64,000 nt of DNA, taken from contig JAXMEL010000002.1 in NCBI GenBank assembly GCA_046348365.1, forward strand, positions 558,001 through 622,000. Direction: 5' to 3'. Shown here in pieces: positions 1 to 10,093 of this stretch. How positions within the stretch are numbered: the stretch's first letter is position 1; each line of letters begins with the position of its first letter. Source of the stretch: JAEUPI01 sp046348365 (lineage in GTDB: Bacteria > Pseudomonadota > Gammaproteobacteria > Burkholderiales > Burkholderiaceae_C). Below the pieces are notes generated by a model. The model did no database searches. It saw only the letters and a program-made list of their open reading frames with translations, and was not told where the DNA came from. The position numbers and the translations under genes were made by a program.

Positions 1-197
1 TGCTTGTCGTTCATCACCGAGCGCGCGAGCGCCATCGTGTGCTGGCCGGTCAGCGGCTGCGGGCTGACCTTGGTGACCTTGCCGTCGACCTTGATCGCCG
101 GCGGGAAGTCGGCGGTGAGGAACAGGTCCGACCCGTTGCGCGCGATCATCAGGCGCAGCAGGTCGTTGATGAATTTGGAGGCCTGATCGCGTTCCAT
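1..197 (-). CDS. pilU: Twitching motility ATPase PilU, N-terminal part (gene runs off the window)
   Basis: Only the first 65 codons are present. The N-terminus (MERDQASKFINDLL..., then SDLFLTADFPPAIKVDG) matches the start of PilU, the PilT paralogue that helps retract type IV pili as a cytoplasmic hexameric ATPase. The ATP-binding motifs lie outside the window. The ATG is preceded by a good GGAGG Shine-Dalgarno. It is the third gene of a minus-strand pilT / cNMP-binding / pilU unit, 25 bases after the preceding stop. PilU is preferred over a second PilT because of its downstream position and the MERDQA start. Confidence 0.85.
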   Translation of the reverse strand, partial: MERDQASKFINDLLRLMIARNGSDLFLTADFPPAIKVDGKVTKVSPQPLTGQHTMALARSVMNDK

Positions 198-222
198 GTG
201 GGGTCCTCCGCGGCGCGCCGCG

Positions 223-867
223 TCAAGCGTTGGTCAGCAGCGCGCTCAGCCGCGCGCTGGCCTGGCGCAGGCGCAGCGACAGCCGGCGCGCCAGCGCGGC
301 CATCAGCACGGCCGCCAGGCGCGGGTCGTCGTTCATCATGCGGTCCAGGGCCTTCGCCTCCAGCACCGCCAGCATGCACGGCGTGATCGAGCGGCACGAC
401 GAGAAGCGCGTGCCGGCATCGAGCAGCGACATCTCGCCCAGCAGATCGCCGGCCTTGGCCTCGCCGAGCCGGGCACGGCCGCCCCAGGGCTGTTCGCGGT
501 CGACCGCGATCGTGCCGTCGAGCACGATCAGCAGGTAGTCGCCCTGCTCGTCCTGCGTGATCACCTCGCGTTCGGCGTCGATGTTCACGAAGTCGAGGTA
601 CTCGGTGAGCTTCTTCAGCTCGCCCTCGCGCAGCAGCACGGCATGGCGGTCGTCGTTCCAGGCGCGGGCGAACTGGATCGCGCCGGTGCTGTGCTCCACC
701 GCCCGGGCCTGCACGTCGGCTGCGCGTGTGGCCCAGGGCACGAGCCGGGGCGTGGCCTCGTCGTGCTCGAGGAACATGGTCGAGAAGTAGCCCGAGTCCT
801 CCTGCGGCTCGCGGGCACCCGGCCGCGTGCCCGACAGGCCCTTGAGCAGTTTCTTCACCGTGGCCAT
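223..867 (-). CDS. Cyclic nucleotide-binding domain protein in the pilT-pilU operon
   Basis: 214 residues. An N-terminal stretch of about 75 residues without a recognised domain is followed by a cyclic nucleotide-binding (CAP_ED) fold, including a GEMSLLDAGTRF segment that corresponds to the phosphate-binding cassette. No DNA-binding helix-turn-helix follows, so it is more likely a cNMP-responsive effector than a transcription factor. It begins 7 bases after the pilT stop and sits directly before pilU, so it is almost certainly co-transcribed. An effect on pilus retraction is an inference from this position. The ligand cannot be read from the sequence. Confidence 0.82.
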   Translation of the reverse strand: MATVKKLLKGLSGTRPGAREPQEDSGYFSTMFLEHDEATPRLVPWATRAADVQARAVEHSTGAIQFARAWNDDRHAVLLREGELKKLTEYLDFVNIDAEREVITQDEQGDYLLIVLDGTIAVDREQPWGGRARLGEAKAGDLLGEMSLLDAGTRFSSCRSITPCMLAVLEAKALDRMMNDDPRLAAVLMAALARRLSLRLRQASARLSALLTNA

Positions 868-874
868 GGTGCGC

Positions 875-1918
<1,044 letters not shown>

Positions 1919-1950
1919 GTAGGCGCGCGTTGGAGTAGGCTGCAATCATT

Positions 1951-2637
1951 ATGAGCAGCGTCGAAGCGAAGTTACAACAAGTGCGCACGCGTATCGCGAC
2001 CGCGTGCGAGCGCGCGCAGCGTCCCGTGCAAAGCGTCACGTTGCTCGCGGTCACCAAGACATTCGGGCCACACCTCGTGCGCGAGGCGCACGCGGCCGGG
2101 CAGCGCGCCTTCGGCGAGAACTATGTCCAGGAGGCGCTCGAGAAGATCGAGGCGCTGGCCGATCTGCGCGCCTCGATCGAGTGGCATCTCATCGGCCCCT
2201 TGCAGAGCAACAAGACGCGCGTCGTCGCCGCGCGTTTCGACTGGGTGCATTCGGTCGACCGCCTCAAGCTCGCCGAGCGCCTCGCGGCGCAGCGGCCGCC
2301 GGATCTGCCGCCGCTGCAGGTGTGCCTGCAGGTCAACATCAGCGGCGAGGCGAGCAAGAGCGGCGTCGCGCCCGAAGACGTGCCGATGCTGGCGCAGGCC
2401 GTGGCGGCGCTGCCGAACCTGCGCCTGCGCGGCCTGATGGCGATCCCCGAGCCGGTGGGCGACATCGAGGCGCAGCGGGCGCCGCACCGCGCGCTGGCGC
2501 GGCTGCTCTACGAGCTCAACGCCGCCGGCCTGGCGCTCGACACGCTGTCGATGGGCATGAGCGCCGATCTCGAGGCGGCGATCCTCGAGGGCGCGACGAT
2601 CGTGCGCGTGGGCACCGCGATCTTCGGCTCGCGCTGA
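1951..2637 (+). CDS. yggS: YggS-family PLP homeostasis protein
   Basis: 228 residues with the single-domain alanine-racemase-like fold of YggS/PLPHP. The pyridoxal phosphate lysine is K36 in AVTKTF; the GENYVQE, HLIGPLQSNK and LSMGMSADLEAAI motifs are all present. The family buffers pyridoxal 5'-phosphate and affects amino-acid and vitamin B6 homeostasis without known enzymatic turnover. It is divergent from pilT, an arrangement common in betaproteobacteria. The stop is 7 bases from the stop of the convergent Bug gene with no visible terminator between them. Confidence 0.95.
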   Translation: MSSVEAKLQQVRTRIATACERAQRPVQSVTLLAVTKTFGPHLVREAHAAGQRAFGENYVQEALEKIEALADLRASIEWHLIGPLQSNKTRVVAARFDWVHSVDRLKLAERLAAQRPPDLPPLQVCLQVNISGEASKSGVAPEDVPMLAQAVAALPNLRLRGLMAIPEPVGDIEAQRAPHRALARLLYELNAAGLALDTLSMGMSADLEAAILEGATIVRVGTAIFGSR

Positions 2638-2644
2638 GCCGCGT

Positions 2645-3616
2645 TCACTGATCGAGCTTGAGCCCGATCTTGTGGATGATCGCGCTCCAGCGCGCGGTAT
2701 CGGCCTGCACCTGGCGCGCGAACTCGGCCGCGCTGCCGCCCACCGGCGTCAGGCCCTGCGCATCGAGCGCGGCGCGCACCGCGCTGTCCTGCAGTGCCGC
2801 GTTCACGTCGGCGTTGATCTTCTGCACCACCGCCTCCGGCGTGCCGGCGGCGGTGAACAGGCCGTTCCAGGCCAGCGACTCCACCGCCGCGAAGCCCGAC
2901 TCGGCGAGCGTGGGCAAGTCCTTCAGCGATTCGGGCCGCTGCGCACTCGACACCGCGAGCATGCGCACCTTGCCGGCGCGCACATGCGCGAGCAGCGCGG
3001 GCGCGACCATGAACGTGGCGTCGGCCTCGCCCTGCGCCACCGCCAGCGCCGCCGGCGGCGAGCCGTTGAACGGCACATGGGTGCCGCTGGCGCCCGCTTC
3101 GGCGAGGAAGAGTTCCATCGTCAGGTGGGCCGAGCTGCCCATGCCGAGCGACGAGTAGTTGAACTTGCCGCCACGCGCGCGCAGCCAGTCGACGAATTCC
3201 TTCACCGTCTTCGCCGGTACGTGGGCGCCCACGGCGAGCACGTTGGGCTGCGAGGTCGTCATCACCACCGGCAGCAGGTCCTTCGCCGGGTCGTACGGCA
3301 TCTTGCGGTACAGCGCCGGCGCGAAGGCGATCGGGCCGTTGAAGCCCATCGCCAGCGTGTGGCCGTCGGGCGCCGCCTTGGCTGCCACGTCGACGCCGAG
3401 CATGCCGCCGGCGCCGGGCTTGTTCTCCACCACCACCGGCTGGCCCCAGCGGTCCTTGAGCTTGTCGCCGAGCAGCCGCGCGATGATGTCCAGCGAGCTG
3501 CCCGCCGGCGCCGGCACCACGACGCGCACCGGCTTCGTGGGCCACGACTGCGCAGCCGCGAGCGGCGCGATCAGCGCCAGCGCGGCCGCGGCCAGCAAGT
3601 GTCGACGCAGCGTCAT
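2645..3616 (-). CDS. Bug/TctC-type periplasmic solute-binding protein
   Basis: 323 residues starting MTLRRHLLAAAALAL with a Sec signal peptide ending near AAAQ. The mature part has the Bug fold markers: WPTKPVRVVVPAPAG at the N-terminus, VENKPGAGG near residue 70 and MPYDPAKDL further on. Bug proteins bind small carboxylates or amides for tripartite tricarboxylate transporters or as orphan sensors. No TctA/TctB membrane genes are next to it, so it is an orphan as is usual in Burkholderiales, and the ligand is unknown. It lies 32 bases downstream of gdhA on the same strand and may be co-transcribed. Confidence 0.9.
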   Translation of the reverse strand: MTLRRHLLAAAALALIAPLAAAQSWPTKPVRVVVPAPAGSSLDIIARLLGDKLKDRWGQPVVVENKPGAGGMLGVDVAAKAAPDGHTLAMGFNGPIAFAPALYRKMPYDPAKDLLPVVMTTSQPNVLAVGAHVPAKTVKEFVDWLRARGGKFNYSSLGMGSSAHLTMELFLAEAGASGTHVPFNGSPPAALAVAQGEADATFMVAPALLAHVRAGKVRMLAVSSAQRPESLKDLPTLAESGFAAVESLAWNGLFTAAGTPEAVVQKINADVNAALQDSAVRAALDAQGLTPVGGSAAEFARQVQADTARWSAIIHKIGLKLDQ

Positions 3617-3648
3617 GGCGATCGTCCTTCTCGAAGTCGCGGCCGGGT

Positions 3649-4920
3649 TCACGGATAGAGCCCGCGTTCCTTGCGCGCCATCAGGATGCGTTCGCACGCC
3701 ACCGCGAAGGTGGCCGTGCGCAGCGAGATGCGGTGCTGGTCGGCGGTGTCCCAGATCTTCTTCAGCGCGCCGACCATGATCTTGTCGAGGCGCAGGTTGA
3801 TCTCGTCCTCGGTCCAGAAGAACGAGCTGAAGTCCTGCACCCACTCGAAGTAGCTCACCGTCACGCCGCCGGCGTTGCAGATCACGTCGGGCACCACCAG
3901 GATGCCGCGGTCGCCGAGGATGTCGTCGGCCGCCGGCAGCGTGGGGCCGTTGGCGCCTTCGAGCATCAGCCGCGCCTTGATGCGCCGCGCGCGCGCCGCG
4001 GTGATCTGGCCTTCGAGCGCGGCCGGGATCAGGATGTCGCAATCCACGTCCCAGAACGACTCGTCGTCCGCCGCCTCGGCGCCGCGGTAGCCGCCGACGC
4101 CGCCGGTGTCGCGCACATGCGGCATCAGCGTGGCGAGGTCCATTCCCTTGGGGTTGACGATGGTGCCGGTGTGATCCTGCGCGGCGACGATCTTGGCGCC
4201 GGCGGCGTGGAACAGCTCGGCCGCTGCCGAGCCCACGTTGCCGAAGCCCTGCACCGCGACGCGCGCGCCCTGCAACTCCAGGTTGATGCGTCGCGCCGCC
4301 TCGCGGCCGGTGACGAACACGCCGCGCCCGGTGGCCTTCACGCGGCCGAGCGAACCGCCGAGATGGACCGGCTTGCCGGTGACCACGCCGGTGGCGGTGG
4401 CCCCGGTGTTCATCGAGTAGGTGTCCATCATCCACGCCATGATCTGCGCGTTGGTGTTCACGTCGGGCGCGGGGATGTCCTGCTGCGGCCCGATGATGAT
4501 GCCGATCTCGCTGGTGTAGCGCCGCGTCATGCGCTCCAGCTCCTTGATCGACAGCGTCTTCGGGTCGACGCGGATGCCGCCCTTGGCGCCGCCGTAAGGC
4601 AGGTTCACCGCCGCGTTCTTGATGCTCATCCACGCCGACAGCGCCATCACCTCCTCCAGCGTCACCGCGGGGTGGTAGCGCACGCCGCCCTTGCCCGGGC
4701 CGCGCGAGAGGTTGTGTTGCACCCGGTAGCCCTCGAAGTGGGCCACCTCGCCGTTGTCCATCTCGATCGGGATGTCGACGATCAGCGCCCGCTTGCAGCG
4801 CTTGAGCGTCTCGACCCACCGCGCCAGCGGGCCGAGGTAGGGCACGACGCGATCGACCTGCGCCAGGTAGGTCTGCCACGGGCTGTCGGGAAGATCGCTG
4901 ACGTAAGACAGGTTGCTCAT
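3649..4920 (-). CDS. gdhA: Glutamate dehydrogenase (hexameric class)
   Basis: 423 residues from MSNLSYVSDLPD. This start is chosen because AAGGAG lies about 8 bases upstream; longer in-frame starts add a basic low-complexity extension. The substrate-binding region has KGGVRYHP and PYGGAKGGIRVDP with the catalytic lysine, and the Rossmann motif is VQGFGNVGSAAAE. The enzyme interconverts glutamate and 2-oxoglutarate plus ammonium in the cytoplasm. Length and motifs fit the family of about 420 residues found in Burkholderiales. NAD versus NADP preference cannot be settled by eye. Confidence 0.95.
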   Translation of the reverse strand: MSNLSYVSDLPDSPWQTYLAQVDRVVPYLGPLARWVETLKRCKRALIVDIPIEMDNGEVAHFEGYRVQHNLSRGPGKGGVRYHPAVTLEEVMALSAWMSIKNAAVNLPYGGAKGGIRVDPKTLSIKELERMTRRYTSEIGIIIGPQQDIPAPDVNTNAQIMAWMMDTYSMNTGATATGVVTGKPVHLGGSLGRVKATGRGVFVTGREAARRINLELQGARVAVQGFGNVGSAAAELFHAAGAKIVAAQDHTGTIVNPKGMDLATLMPHVRDTGGVGGYRGAEAADDESFWDVDCDILIPAALEGQITAARARRIKARLMLEGANGPTLPAADDILGDRGILVVPDVICNAGGVTVSYFEWVQDFSSFFWTEDEINLRLDKIMVGALKKIWDTADQHRISLRTATFAVACERILMARKERGLYP

Positions 4921-5060
4921 CGTCGGGGCTCCTTGGCGCCGGCGGCGGCGCGCCCGGATTGTCGCTCTGGTGAGCCGGGGGCCGGCCGGCCCCTCGTTCG
5001 CAGGTGCATGTCGCATCGGCGGGCGGACGGCCGCAGCGGCGTGGCTACACTGATCGCGTC

Positions 5061-6032
5061 ATGCCAGAGATCAAGAGCGAGATCGCCTTCATCGGCGGCG
5101 GCAACATGGCCAGTGCGCTGATCGGCGGGCTGGTGCAGTCGGGCCGCGTTCCGGCCACCATCCTCGTCATCGAGCCCGACGATCGCCAGCGTGCGCGCGT
5201 GGCGCTGCAATACGGCGTGCTCGCGCTGCCCTTCGGCGGCAGCTCGCTCGAGGATCTGCCGCTGGTGGTGTGGGCGGTCAAGCCGCAGAGCTTCGCGCTG
5301 GCCGCGCGCAACAGCGTGCCGTACGTGGCGCGGGCGCTGCACCTGAGCGTGATGGCCGGCATCCGCACCGAGAGCATCGCCGCGGCCACCGGCGCCACGC
5401 GCATCGTGCGCGCGATGCCCAACACGCCGGCGCTGATCGGCCAGGGCATCGCCGGCCTGTTCGCCACGCCCAGCGTCAGCGCCGCCGAGCGCGCGCTGGT
5501 GGAGCAGGTGCTCGCGCCGAGCGGCGAGCTGCTGTGGGTGAACCAGGAGCGCGATCTCGACGCGGTGACGGCGCTGTCGGGCTCCGGGCCGGCCTATGTG
5601 TTCTACTTCATCGAGGCGATGATCCAGGCGGCCGGCGAGATGGGCCTGAGCCCGGAGCAGGGCCGGCGCCTCGCGCTGGCCACCTTCGCCGGCGCCACGG
5701 CGCTCGCCCGCGGCAGCGACGAGTCGCCCGCGGTGCTGCGCGAGCGCGTCACCTCCAAGGGCGGCACCACCTATGCCGCGCTGATGTCGCTCGACCACGA
5801 CGCCGTGAAGGCCGCCTTCGTGCGCGCGCTGCATGCCGCGCGCGATCGTGCGCAGGAACTCGGCGACGAGTTCGGCGCCGGCGCTGCGCCGGCGGCGGCG
5901 AGCCCGGGTGCGGCGGGCAACGGCGCCAACGGCAACGGCCGCGGCAACGCCGGCCCTAGCGCAGCGCGAGGTCCAGCGCCACGCCCGCAAACACCGTCGC
6001 CCCGAGCCAGTGGTTGGCGCGAAAAGCCCTGA
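5061..6032 (+). CDS. proC: Pyrroline-5-carboxylate reductase with an atypical C-terminal tail
   Basis: The start MPEIKSEIAFIGGGNMASAL carries the NAD(P)-binding glycine motif; MPNTPALIGQG (119-129) and the LSGSGPAYVFYFIEA segment (172-186) are diagnostic of ProC, which makes proline in the cytoplasm. The conserved fold ends near residue 270 (RAQELGDEFG), the usual protein end. Here the frame continues for about 53 more residues rich in Ala, Gly, Asn, Pro and Arg, and the last 77 bases overlap the 3' end of convergent ubiA. The tail may be translated or may reflect loss of the ancestral stop codon. Confidence 0.93.
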   Translation: MPEIKSEIAFIGGGNMASALIGGLVQSGRVPATILVIEPDDRQRARVALQYGVLALPFGGSSLEDLPLVVWAVKPQSFALAARNSVPYVARALHLSVMAGIRTESIAAATGATRIVRAMPNTPALIGQGIAGLFATPSVSAAERALVEQVLAPSGELLWVNQERDLDAVTALSGSGPAYVFYFIEAMIQAAGEMGLSPEQGRRLALATFAGATALARGSDESPAVLRERVTSKGGTTYAALMSLDHDAVKAAFVRALHAARDRAQELGDEFGAGAAPAAASPGAAGNGANGNGRGNAGPSAARGPAPRPQTPSPRASGWREKP

Positions 6033-6867
6033 AGCAGCCGTCGCGCGCGCGCGTGCGGATCAGCGTGTAGTGCCATAGCGCCTGCGCCGCGGCCAGCGCG
6101 ATGCCGAGCTGGTACCACACGCCGAGCCCGAGCAGGCGGCCGATCAGGCTCCAGCTCGAGAGGTACAGGGCGTAGAACGCCATCACCGCGACCACGTCGA
6201 AGCGGCCCAGCGTGATGGCCGAGGTCTTCATGCCGATGCGCAGGTCGTCGTCGCGATCGACCATCGCGTACTCGGTGTCGTAGGCCAGCACCCAGAACAG
6301 GTTGCCCGCGAGCAGCCACCAGGCGTGTGGCGGCACCGCGTCGGGCACCGCCTGGGCCGACCAGTCGCGGCCACCGAGCACTGCCGCGAAGGCCATCGGA
6401 ATGCCGAAGCTGAACGCAATGCCGAGCACCGCCTGCGGCATCGACAGCGCACGTTTGGCATAGGGATAGGCCAGCGTGATCGCGAAGCCGGCGAACGACA
6501 GCAGGATCGTCGGCGGGTTGGTGGACAGCACCAGCGCGAAGGCCAGCAACGCCAGCGCGGCGCCGAGCAGCAGCGCCTCGCGCACGCTGACCTGCCCGCT
6601 GGTGACCGGCCGCTGCGCAGTGCGCTTCACGTGGCGGTCGAACTCACGATCGGCCACGTCGTTCATGCAGCAGCCGGCGCTGCGCATGATCACCGTGCCC
6701 AGCACGTACACCACCAGCAGGTGCCAGCCCGGAAAGCCGTCGGCCGCGATCCACAGCGCCGACAGCGTGGGCCACAGCAGCAGCAGCCAGCCCGCGGGCC
6801 GGTTCCAGCGGATGAGGTCGAGGTAGAGCGCCAGGCGCGAGGGCGATGGGCTGGCGAGGCTGTTCAT
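5956..6867 (-). CDS. ubiA: 4-hydroxybenzoate octaprenyltransferase
   Basis: 303 residues, polytopic membrane protein of the UbiA prenyltransferase family. The first Asp-rich motif NDVADREFD (69-77) and the second, YDTEYAMVDRDDD (around 205), bind Mg2+-prenyl diphosphate; about eight or nine hydrophobic helices are visible. It joins the polyprenyl tail to 4-hydroxybenzoate in ubiquinone synthesis at the inner membrane. The 3' end overlaps the unusual proC tail by 77 bases. Length and motifs are standard. Confidence 0.95.
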   Translation of the reverse strand: MNSLASPSPSRLALYLDLIRWNRPAGWLLLLWPTLSALWIAADGFPGWHLLVVYVLGTVIMRSAGCCMNDVADREFDRHVKRTAQRPVTSGQVSVREALLLGAALALLAFALVLSTNPPTILLSFAGFAITLAYPYAKRALSMPQAVLGIAFSFGIPMAFAAVLGGRDWSAQAVPDAVPPHAWWLLAGNLFWVLAYDTEYAMVDRDDDLRIGMKTSAITLGRFDVVAVMAFYALYLSSWSLIGRLLGLGVWYQLGIALAAAQALWHYTLIRTRARDGCFRAFRANHWLGATVFAGVALDLALR

Positions 6868-6944
6868 CGGGTCGGCATGACCGGCTCCTGCAGGGCCGGG
6901 TGGGCTATTCTCGCCCGCGGTTCACACCGCAACGCCATCGCACG

Positions 6945-8453
6945 ATGAACCCAGCGCTCTGGCTCGCGCGCACCGCGCAGCAGCATCCGGCCCGCCCGGC
7001 CGTCGGCCACGGCACCGACATCTGGTGCAACTACGCCGAGCTGGCCGACCGCGCCGCGCGGCTGGCCACCTGGCTGCGTGCGCAGGGCGTGGCGCCCGGC
7101 GATCGCGTGGGCCTGTTCCTGCCCAACCGGCCCGAATACCTGGTGATGCTGTGGGGCAGCTGGTGGGCCGGTGCGGCCGCGGTGCCGATCAACGCCAAGC
7201 TGCATCCGCGCGAGGCGGCGTGGATCCTGCAGCACAGTGGCGCGAAGCTCGCGTTCTGTGCCGAAGCGCAGCGCGACGAACTCGCGGCGCTGACGCCCGG
7301 CGTACCGCTGCACGATGCGCTGCCGGAGCTGGATGCACACGAACCGAGCGCAACGCCGGTCGAGCGCCGCGCCGGCGATCCGGCGTGGCTGTTCTACACC
7401 AGCGGCACGACCGGCCGGCCCAAGGGCGTGGTGCTCGGCTCGCGCCAGCTGCGCGAAGCCAGCCTCGGCTACCTGGCCGAGGTGCAGGCCGTGGCGCCGG
7501 GCGACGTGATGCTGCACCCGGCGCCGCTGTCGCACGGCGGCGGCCTCTACCACCTGCCTTACGTGATGCACGGCGGCGTCAACGTCGTGCCGCGCTCGGG
7601 CGGCTTCGAGCCGGCCGAGATCGTCGCGCTGGCCGCGCATTGGCGCAACGCATCGTTTTTCGCGGCGCCGACGATGGTGCATCGCCTCGTCGATCACGTC
7701 GAGCGCAGCGGGCAGCGGCCCGAAGGCCTCGCCACCATCGTCTACGGCGGCGCGCCGATGTACCGCGCCGACATCGAGCGTGCGCTGCGCGTGGTCGGGC
7801 CGCACTTCGCGCAGATCTACGGCCAGGGCGAAAGCCCGATGACGATCACCGTGCTGCCGAAAGCGGTGATCAACGATGCCACGCATCCGCGCCACGGCGA
7901 GCGCCTGGCCTCGGCCGGCCACGCGCAGCCGATGCTCGAGCTGTCGATCCGCGGCAGCGCAGGCGCCGAGCTGCCGGTGGGCGAGGCCGGCGAAGTGTGC
8001 GTGCGCGGCGACGTGGTGATGGAAGGCTACTGGCAACAGAGCGAGGCCACCGCCGCGGCGATCCGCGACGGCTGGCTCTACACCGGCGACGTGGGCCGCC
8101 TCGACGCCGAGGGCTACCTGACGCTGCTCGACCGCAGCAAGGACCTGATCATCAGCGGCGGCAGCAACATCTACCCGCGCGAGGTGGAAGAGGCGCTGCT
8201 GACGCATCCGGCGGTCAGCGAGGTCAGCGTGATCGGCCGGCACGACGCGCAATGGGGCGAGTCGGTCGTGGCCTACGTGGTGCGGCGCTCGCCGGTGGAC
8301 GCGGCCGAGCTCGACGCGCATTGCCTGGCGCAGATCGCGCGCTTCAAGCGGCCGAAGATCTACCGCTTCGTCGACGCGCTGCCGAAGAACAACTACGGCA
8401 AGGTGCTGAAGACCGAGCTGCGGGCGATCGAGATCGCGCGCGAGGCCGGCTGA
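6945..8453 (+). CDS. AMP-forming acyl-CoA synthetase (class I adenylate-forming family)
   Basis: 502 residues from MNPALWLARTAQ. The P-loop FYTSGTTGRPKG, the YGQGESPMT core, YTGDVGRLDAEG and DRSKDLIISGGSNIYPREVE, and the C-terminal lysine motif PKNNYGKVLKTELR define a complete carboxylate-CoA ligase. The substrate is not evident; the closest families act on medium/long-chain or unusual carboxylic acids. It is divergent from ubiA across 77 bases, which contain a possible -10 (TATTCT at 6906-6911). It faces the ligase operon at 8461-12095 tail to tail with 7 bases between stops. Confidence 0.88.
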   Translation: MNPALWLARTAQQHPARPAVGHGTDIWCNYAELADRAARLATWLRAQGVAPGDRVGLFLPNRPEYLVMLWGSWWAGAAAVPINAKLHPREAAWILQHSGAKLAFCAEAQRDELAALTPGVPLHDALPELDAHEPSATPVERRAGDPAWLFYTSGTTGRPKGVVLGSRQLREASLGYLAEVQAVAPGDVMLHPAPLSHGGGLYHLPYVMHGGVNVVPRSGGFEPAEIVALAAHWRNASFFAAPTMVHRLVDHVERSGQRPEGLATIVYGGAPMYRADIERALRVVGPHFAQIYGQGESPMTITVLPKAVINDATHPRHGERLASAGHAQPMLELSIRGSAGAELPVGEAGEVCVRGDVVMEGYWQQSEATAAAIRDGWLYTGDVGRLDAEGYLTLLDRSKDLIISGGSNIYPREVEEALLTHPAVSEVSVIGRHDAQWGESVVAYVVRRSPVDAAELDAHCLAQIARFKRPKIYRFVDALPKNNYGKVLKTELRAIEIAREAG

Positions 8454-8460
8454 CGCGCCG

Positions 8461-10071
8461 TCAACGCTGCGGCGCGTCGAGGTCCAGCGCCCGCTCGCGC
8501 AGCGACGCATCCTCGCGCAGCTTGTACTTCGCCACGCGATGCGTCGGCGTCTGCGGCAGCGCGTCGACGAACACCACGTAGCGCGGCACCTTGATCGGCG
8601 CCAGCCGCTCGCGGCACCAGGCCGCGATGGCCCGTGCATCGACCTCGCCGCCAGGCTTGCGCACGATGGCCACCAGGATCTCGTCCTCGCCCAGCGCATC
8701 GGGCACGGCGATCGCAGCGGCCTGCAGCACCGCGGGATGCGACTCGATCACGCGGTCCAGCTCAGCGCCGGAGATGTTCTCGCCGCGCTTGCGGATGATG
8801 TCCTTCTTGCGCGCGACGAACCAGAAGTAGCCATCGGCGTCGCGCCGGGCCAGGTCGCCGGTGAGGAACCAGCCGTCGCGCAATGCTGCTGCAGTCTGCG
8901 CCGGATCGCGGTAGTAGCCCTGCATCACGAGCGGCGTCTTCACCACCAGCTCGCCGGTCTGGCCGTCGGGCAGCTCGCGGCCGTCGTCGTCGACGATCTT
9001 CAGCTGCGCCAGCTGCACCGCAGGGTCGGGGTGCACGCTGGGCGTGCCCATGCTGCCGATCTTGTGCGGGCCCTCGAACGGGTTGTTCAGCGCGCCGGGG
9101 ATCTCGCTCATGCCGTAGCCCTCGATCAGCGTGGGCACGCCGAACTCGCGCCGGAACACCTCGTAGGTCTCGGCGCTGAACGGAGCGCCGTAGATTTTGC
9201 GCAGCGCGTGATTCGCAACGAACTCGCTGCGCGGCCGGCGCAGCAGGATGTTCGACACCGCGGCGATCGTGTTGGCCTCGGTGGCGCGCGTGCGCGCCGC
9301 GTCGGCCCAGAACGTGCTGGCCGAAAAGCGCGGCAGCAGGATCAGCGTGGCGCCGGCCGCCAGCGCGCCGGCCAGCGAGTAGAAGAGCGCGTTGACGTGG
9401 AACATCGGCAGCAGGCACAGCAGCCGATCATCGGGTTGCAGGTGCATGCGCTGCACGAAGCCCTCGCCGGCCAGGATCAGCGCGCGCTGGCCGTGCATCA
9501 CGCCCTTCGGGAACCCGGTGGTGCCCGAGGTGTAGATGAACACGCATGGCGCATCGGGCGTGCCGGCGTCGGCCGGCACGTCACCAGAGGTTGCGGCCAC
9601 GGCATCGTCGAACACCGGCAGATCCGCGCCCGCGTCGGCGCGGTTGAGCATCAGCCACGGCGCGGGCGCCAGATCGCGCACCGCCTCGCGCACGGTGGCC
9701 AGCACCTCGGGCGCGCACAGCACGCCGCTCACCTGCGCATGGCCGAGCACGTAGCCGGCTTCGGTGGCGCGGTAGTCCGGGTTCACCGGCACCATCACCG
9801 CGCCCAGCCGCGCCAGCGCCAGCAGCGTGATCACCGTCGACGGATGGTTGGCCGACACCACACCGATGCGCTCGCCTGGCTTCACGCCGCGCGCGGCGTA
9901 CATCGTCGCGGCCCGCAGCGCCAGCGCCTGCAGCTGCGCATAGCCGATGGCGCGGTCCTCGAACACCAGGGCCTCGCGCTGCGGCGCTACCGCCACGCGC
10001 GCGGCCAGCAGCGAGGCCAGCGTGCCGCCGTGCGGCGCGTAGAGCCTCAGCACCTGCAGCGGACGCAGCAT
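8461..10071 (-). CDS. AMP-forming CoA ligase, CaiC/fatty-acyl-CoA ligase-like
   Basis: 536 residues. Adenylate-forming motifs: IYTSGTTGFPKG, GYGMSEIPG, LTGDLARRDADG and ARKKDIIRKRGENISGAELD, with a C-terminal THRVAKYKLRED lysine region. The KRGENIS form of motif A8 is typical of crotonobetaine/carnitine-CoA ligase and related catabolic ligases. It is the last gene of a minus-strand operon after a GST, a VOC protein and a citryl-CoA-lyase-like protein, starting 22 bases after the lyase stop. The ligase may therefore activate an acid whose thioester the lyase cleaves; the acid is unknown. Confidence 0.87.
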   Translation of the reverse strand: MLRPLQVLRLYAPHGGTLASLLAARVAVAPQREALVFEDRAIGYAQLQALALRAATMYAARGVKPGERIGVVSANHPSTVITLLALARLGAVMVPVNPDYRATEAGYVLGHAQVSGVLCAPEVLATVREAVRDLAPAPWLMLNRADAGADLPVFDDAVAATSGDVPADAGTPDAPCVFIYTSGTTGFPKGVMHGQRALILAGEGFVQRMHLQPDDRLLCLLPMFHVNALFYSLAGALAAGATLILLPRFSASTFWADAARTRATEANTIAAVSNILLRRPRSEFVANHALRKIYGAPFSAETYEVFRREFGVPTLIEGYGMSEIPGALNNPFEGPHKIGSMGTPSVHPDPAVQLAQLKIVDDDGRELPDGQTGELVVKTPLVMQGYYRDPAQTAAALRDGWFLTGDLARRDADGYFWFVARKKDIIRKRGENISGAELDRVIESHPAVLQAAAIAVPDALGEDEILVAIVRKPGGEVDARAIAAWCRERLAPIKVPRYVVFVDALPQTPTHRVAKYKLREDASLRERALDLDAPQR

Positions 10072-10093
10072 CGCCGGTCAGCCGACGGTGTTG

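Noticed and set aside
2645..4879. A 744-codon open frame on minus joining the Bug protein to upstream sequence
   Set aside because: Only the last 323 codons look like a protein family. The upstream part is an Arg/Gly-rich out-of-frame reading of gdhA.
3733..5121. A long plus-strand frame opposite gdhA
   Set aside because: His/Arg/Ala/Val-rich composition typical of the antisense frame of high-GC coding sequence; no domain and no ribosome site.
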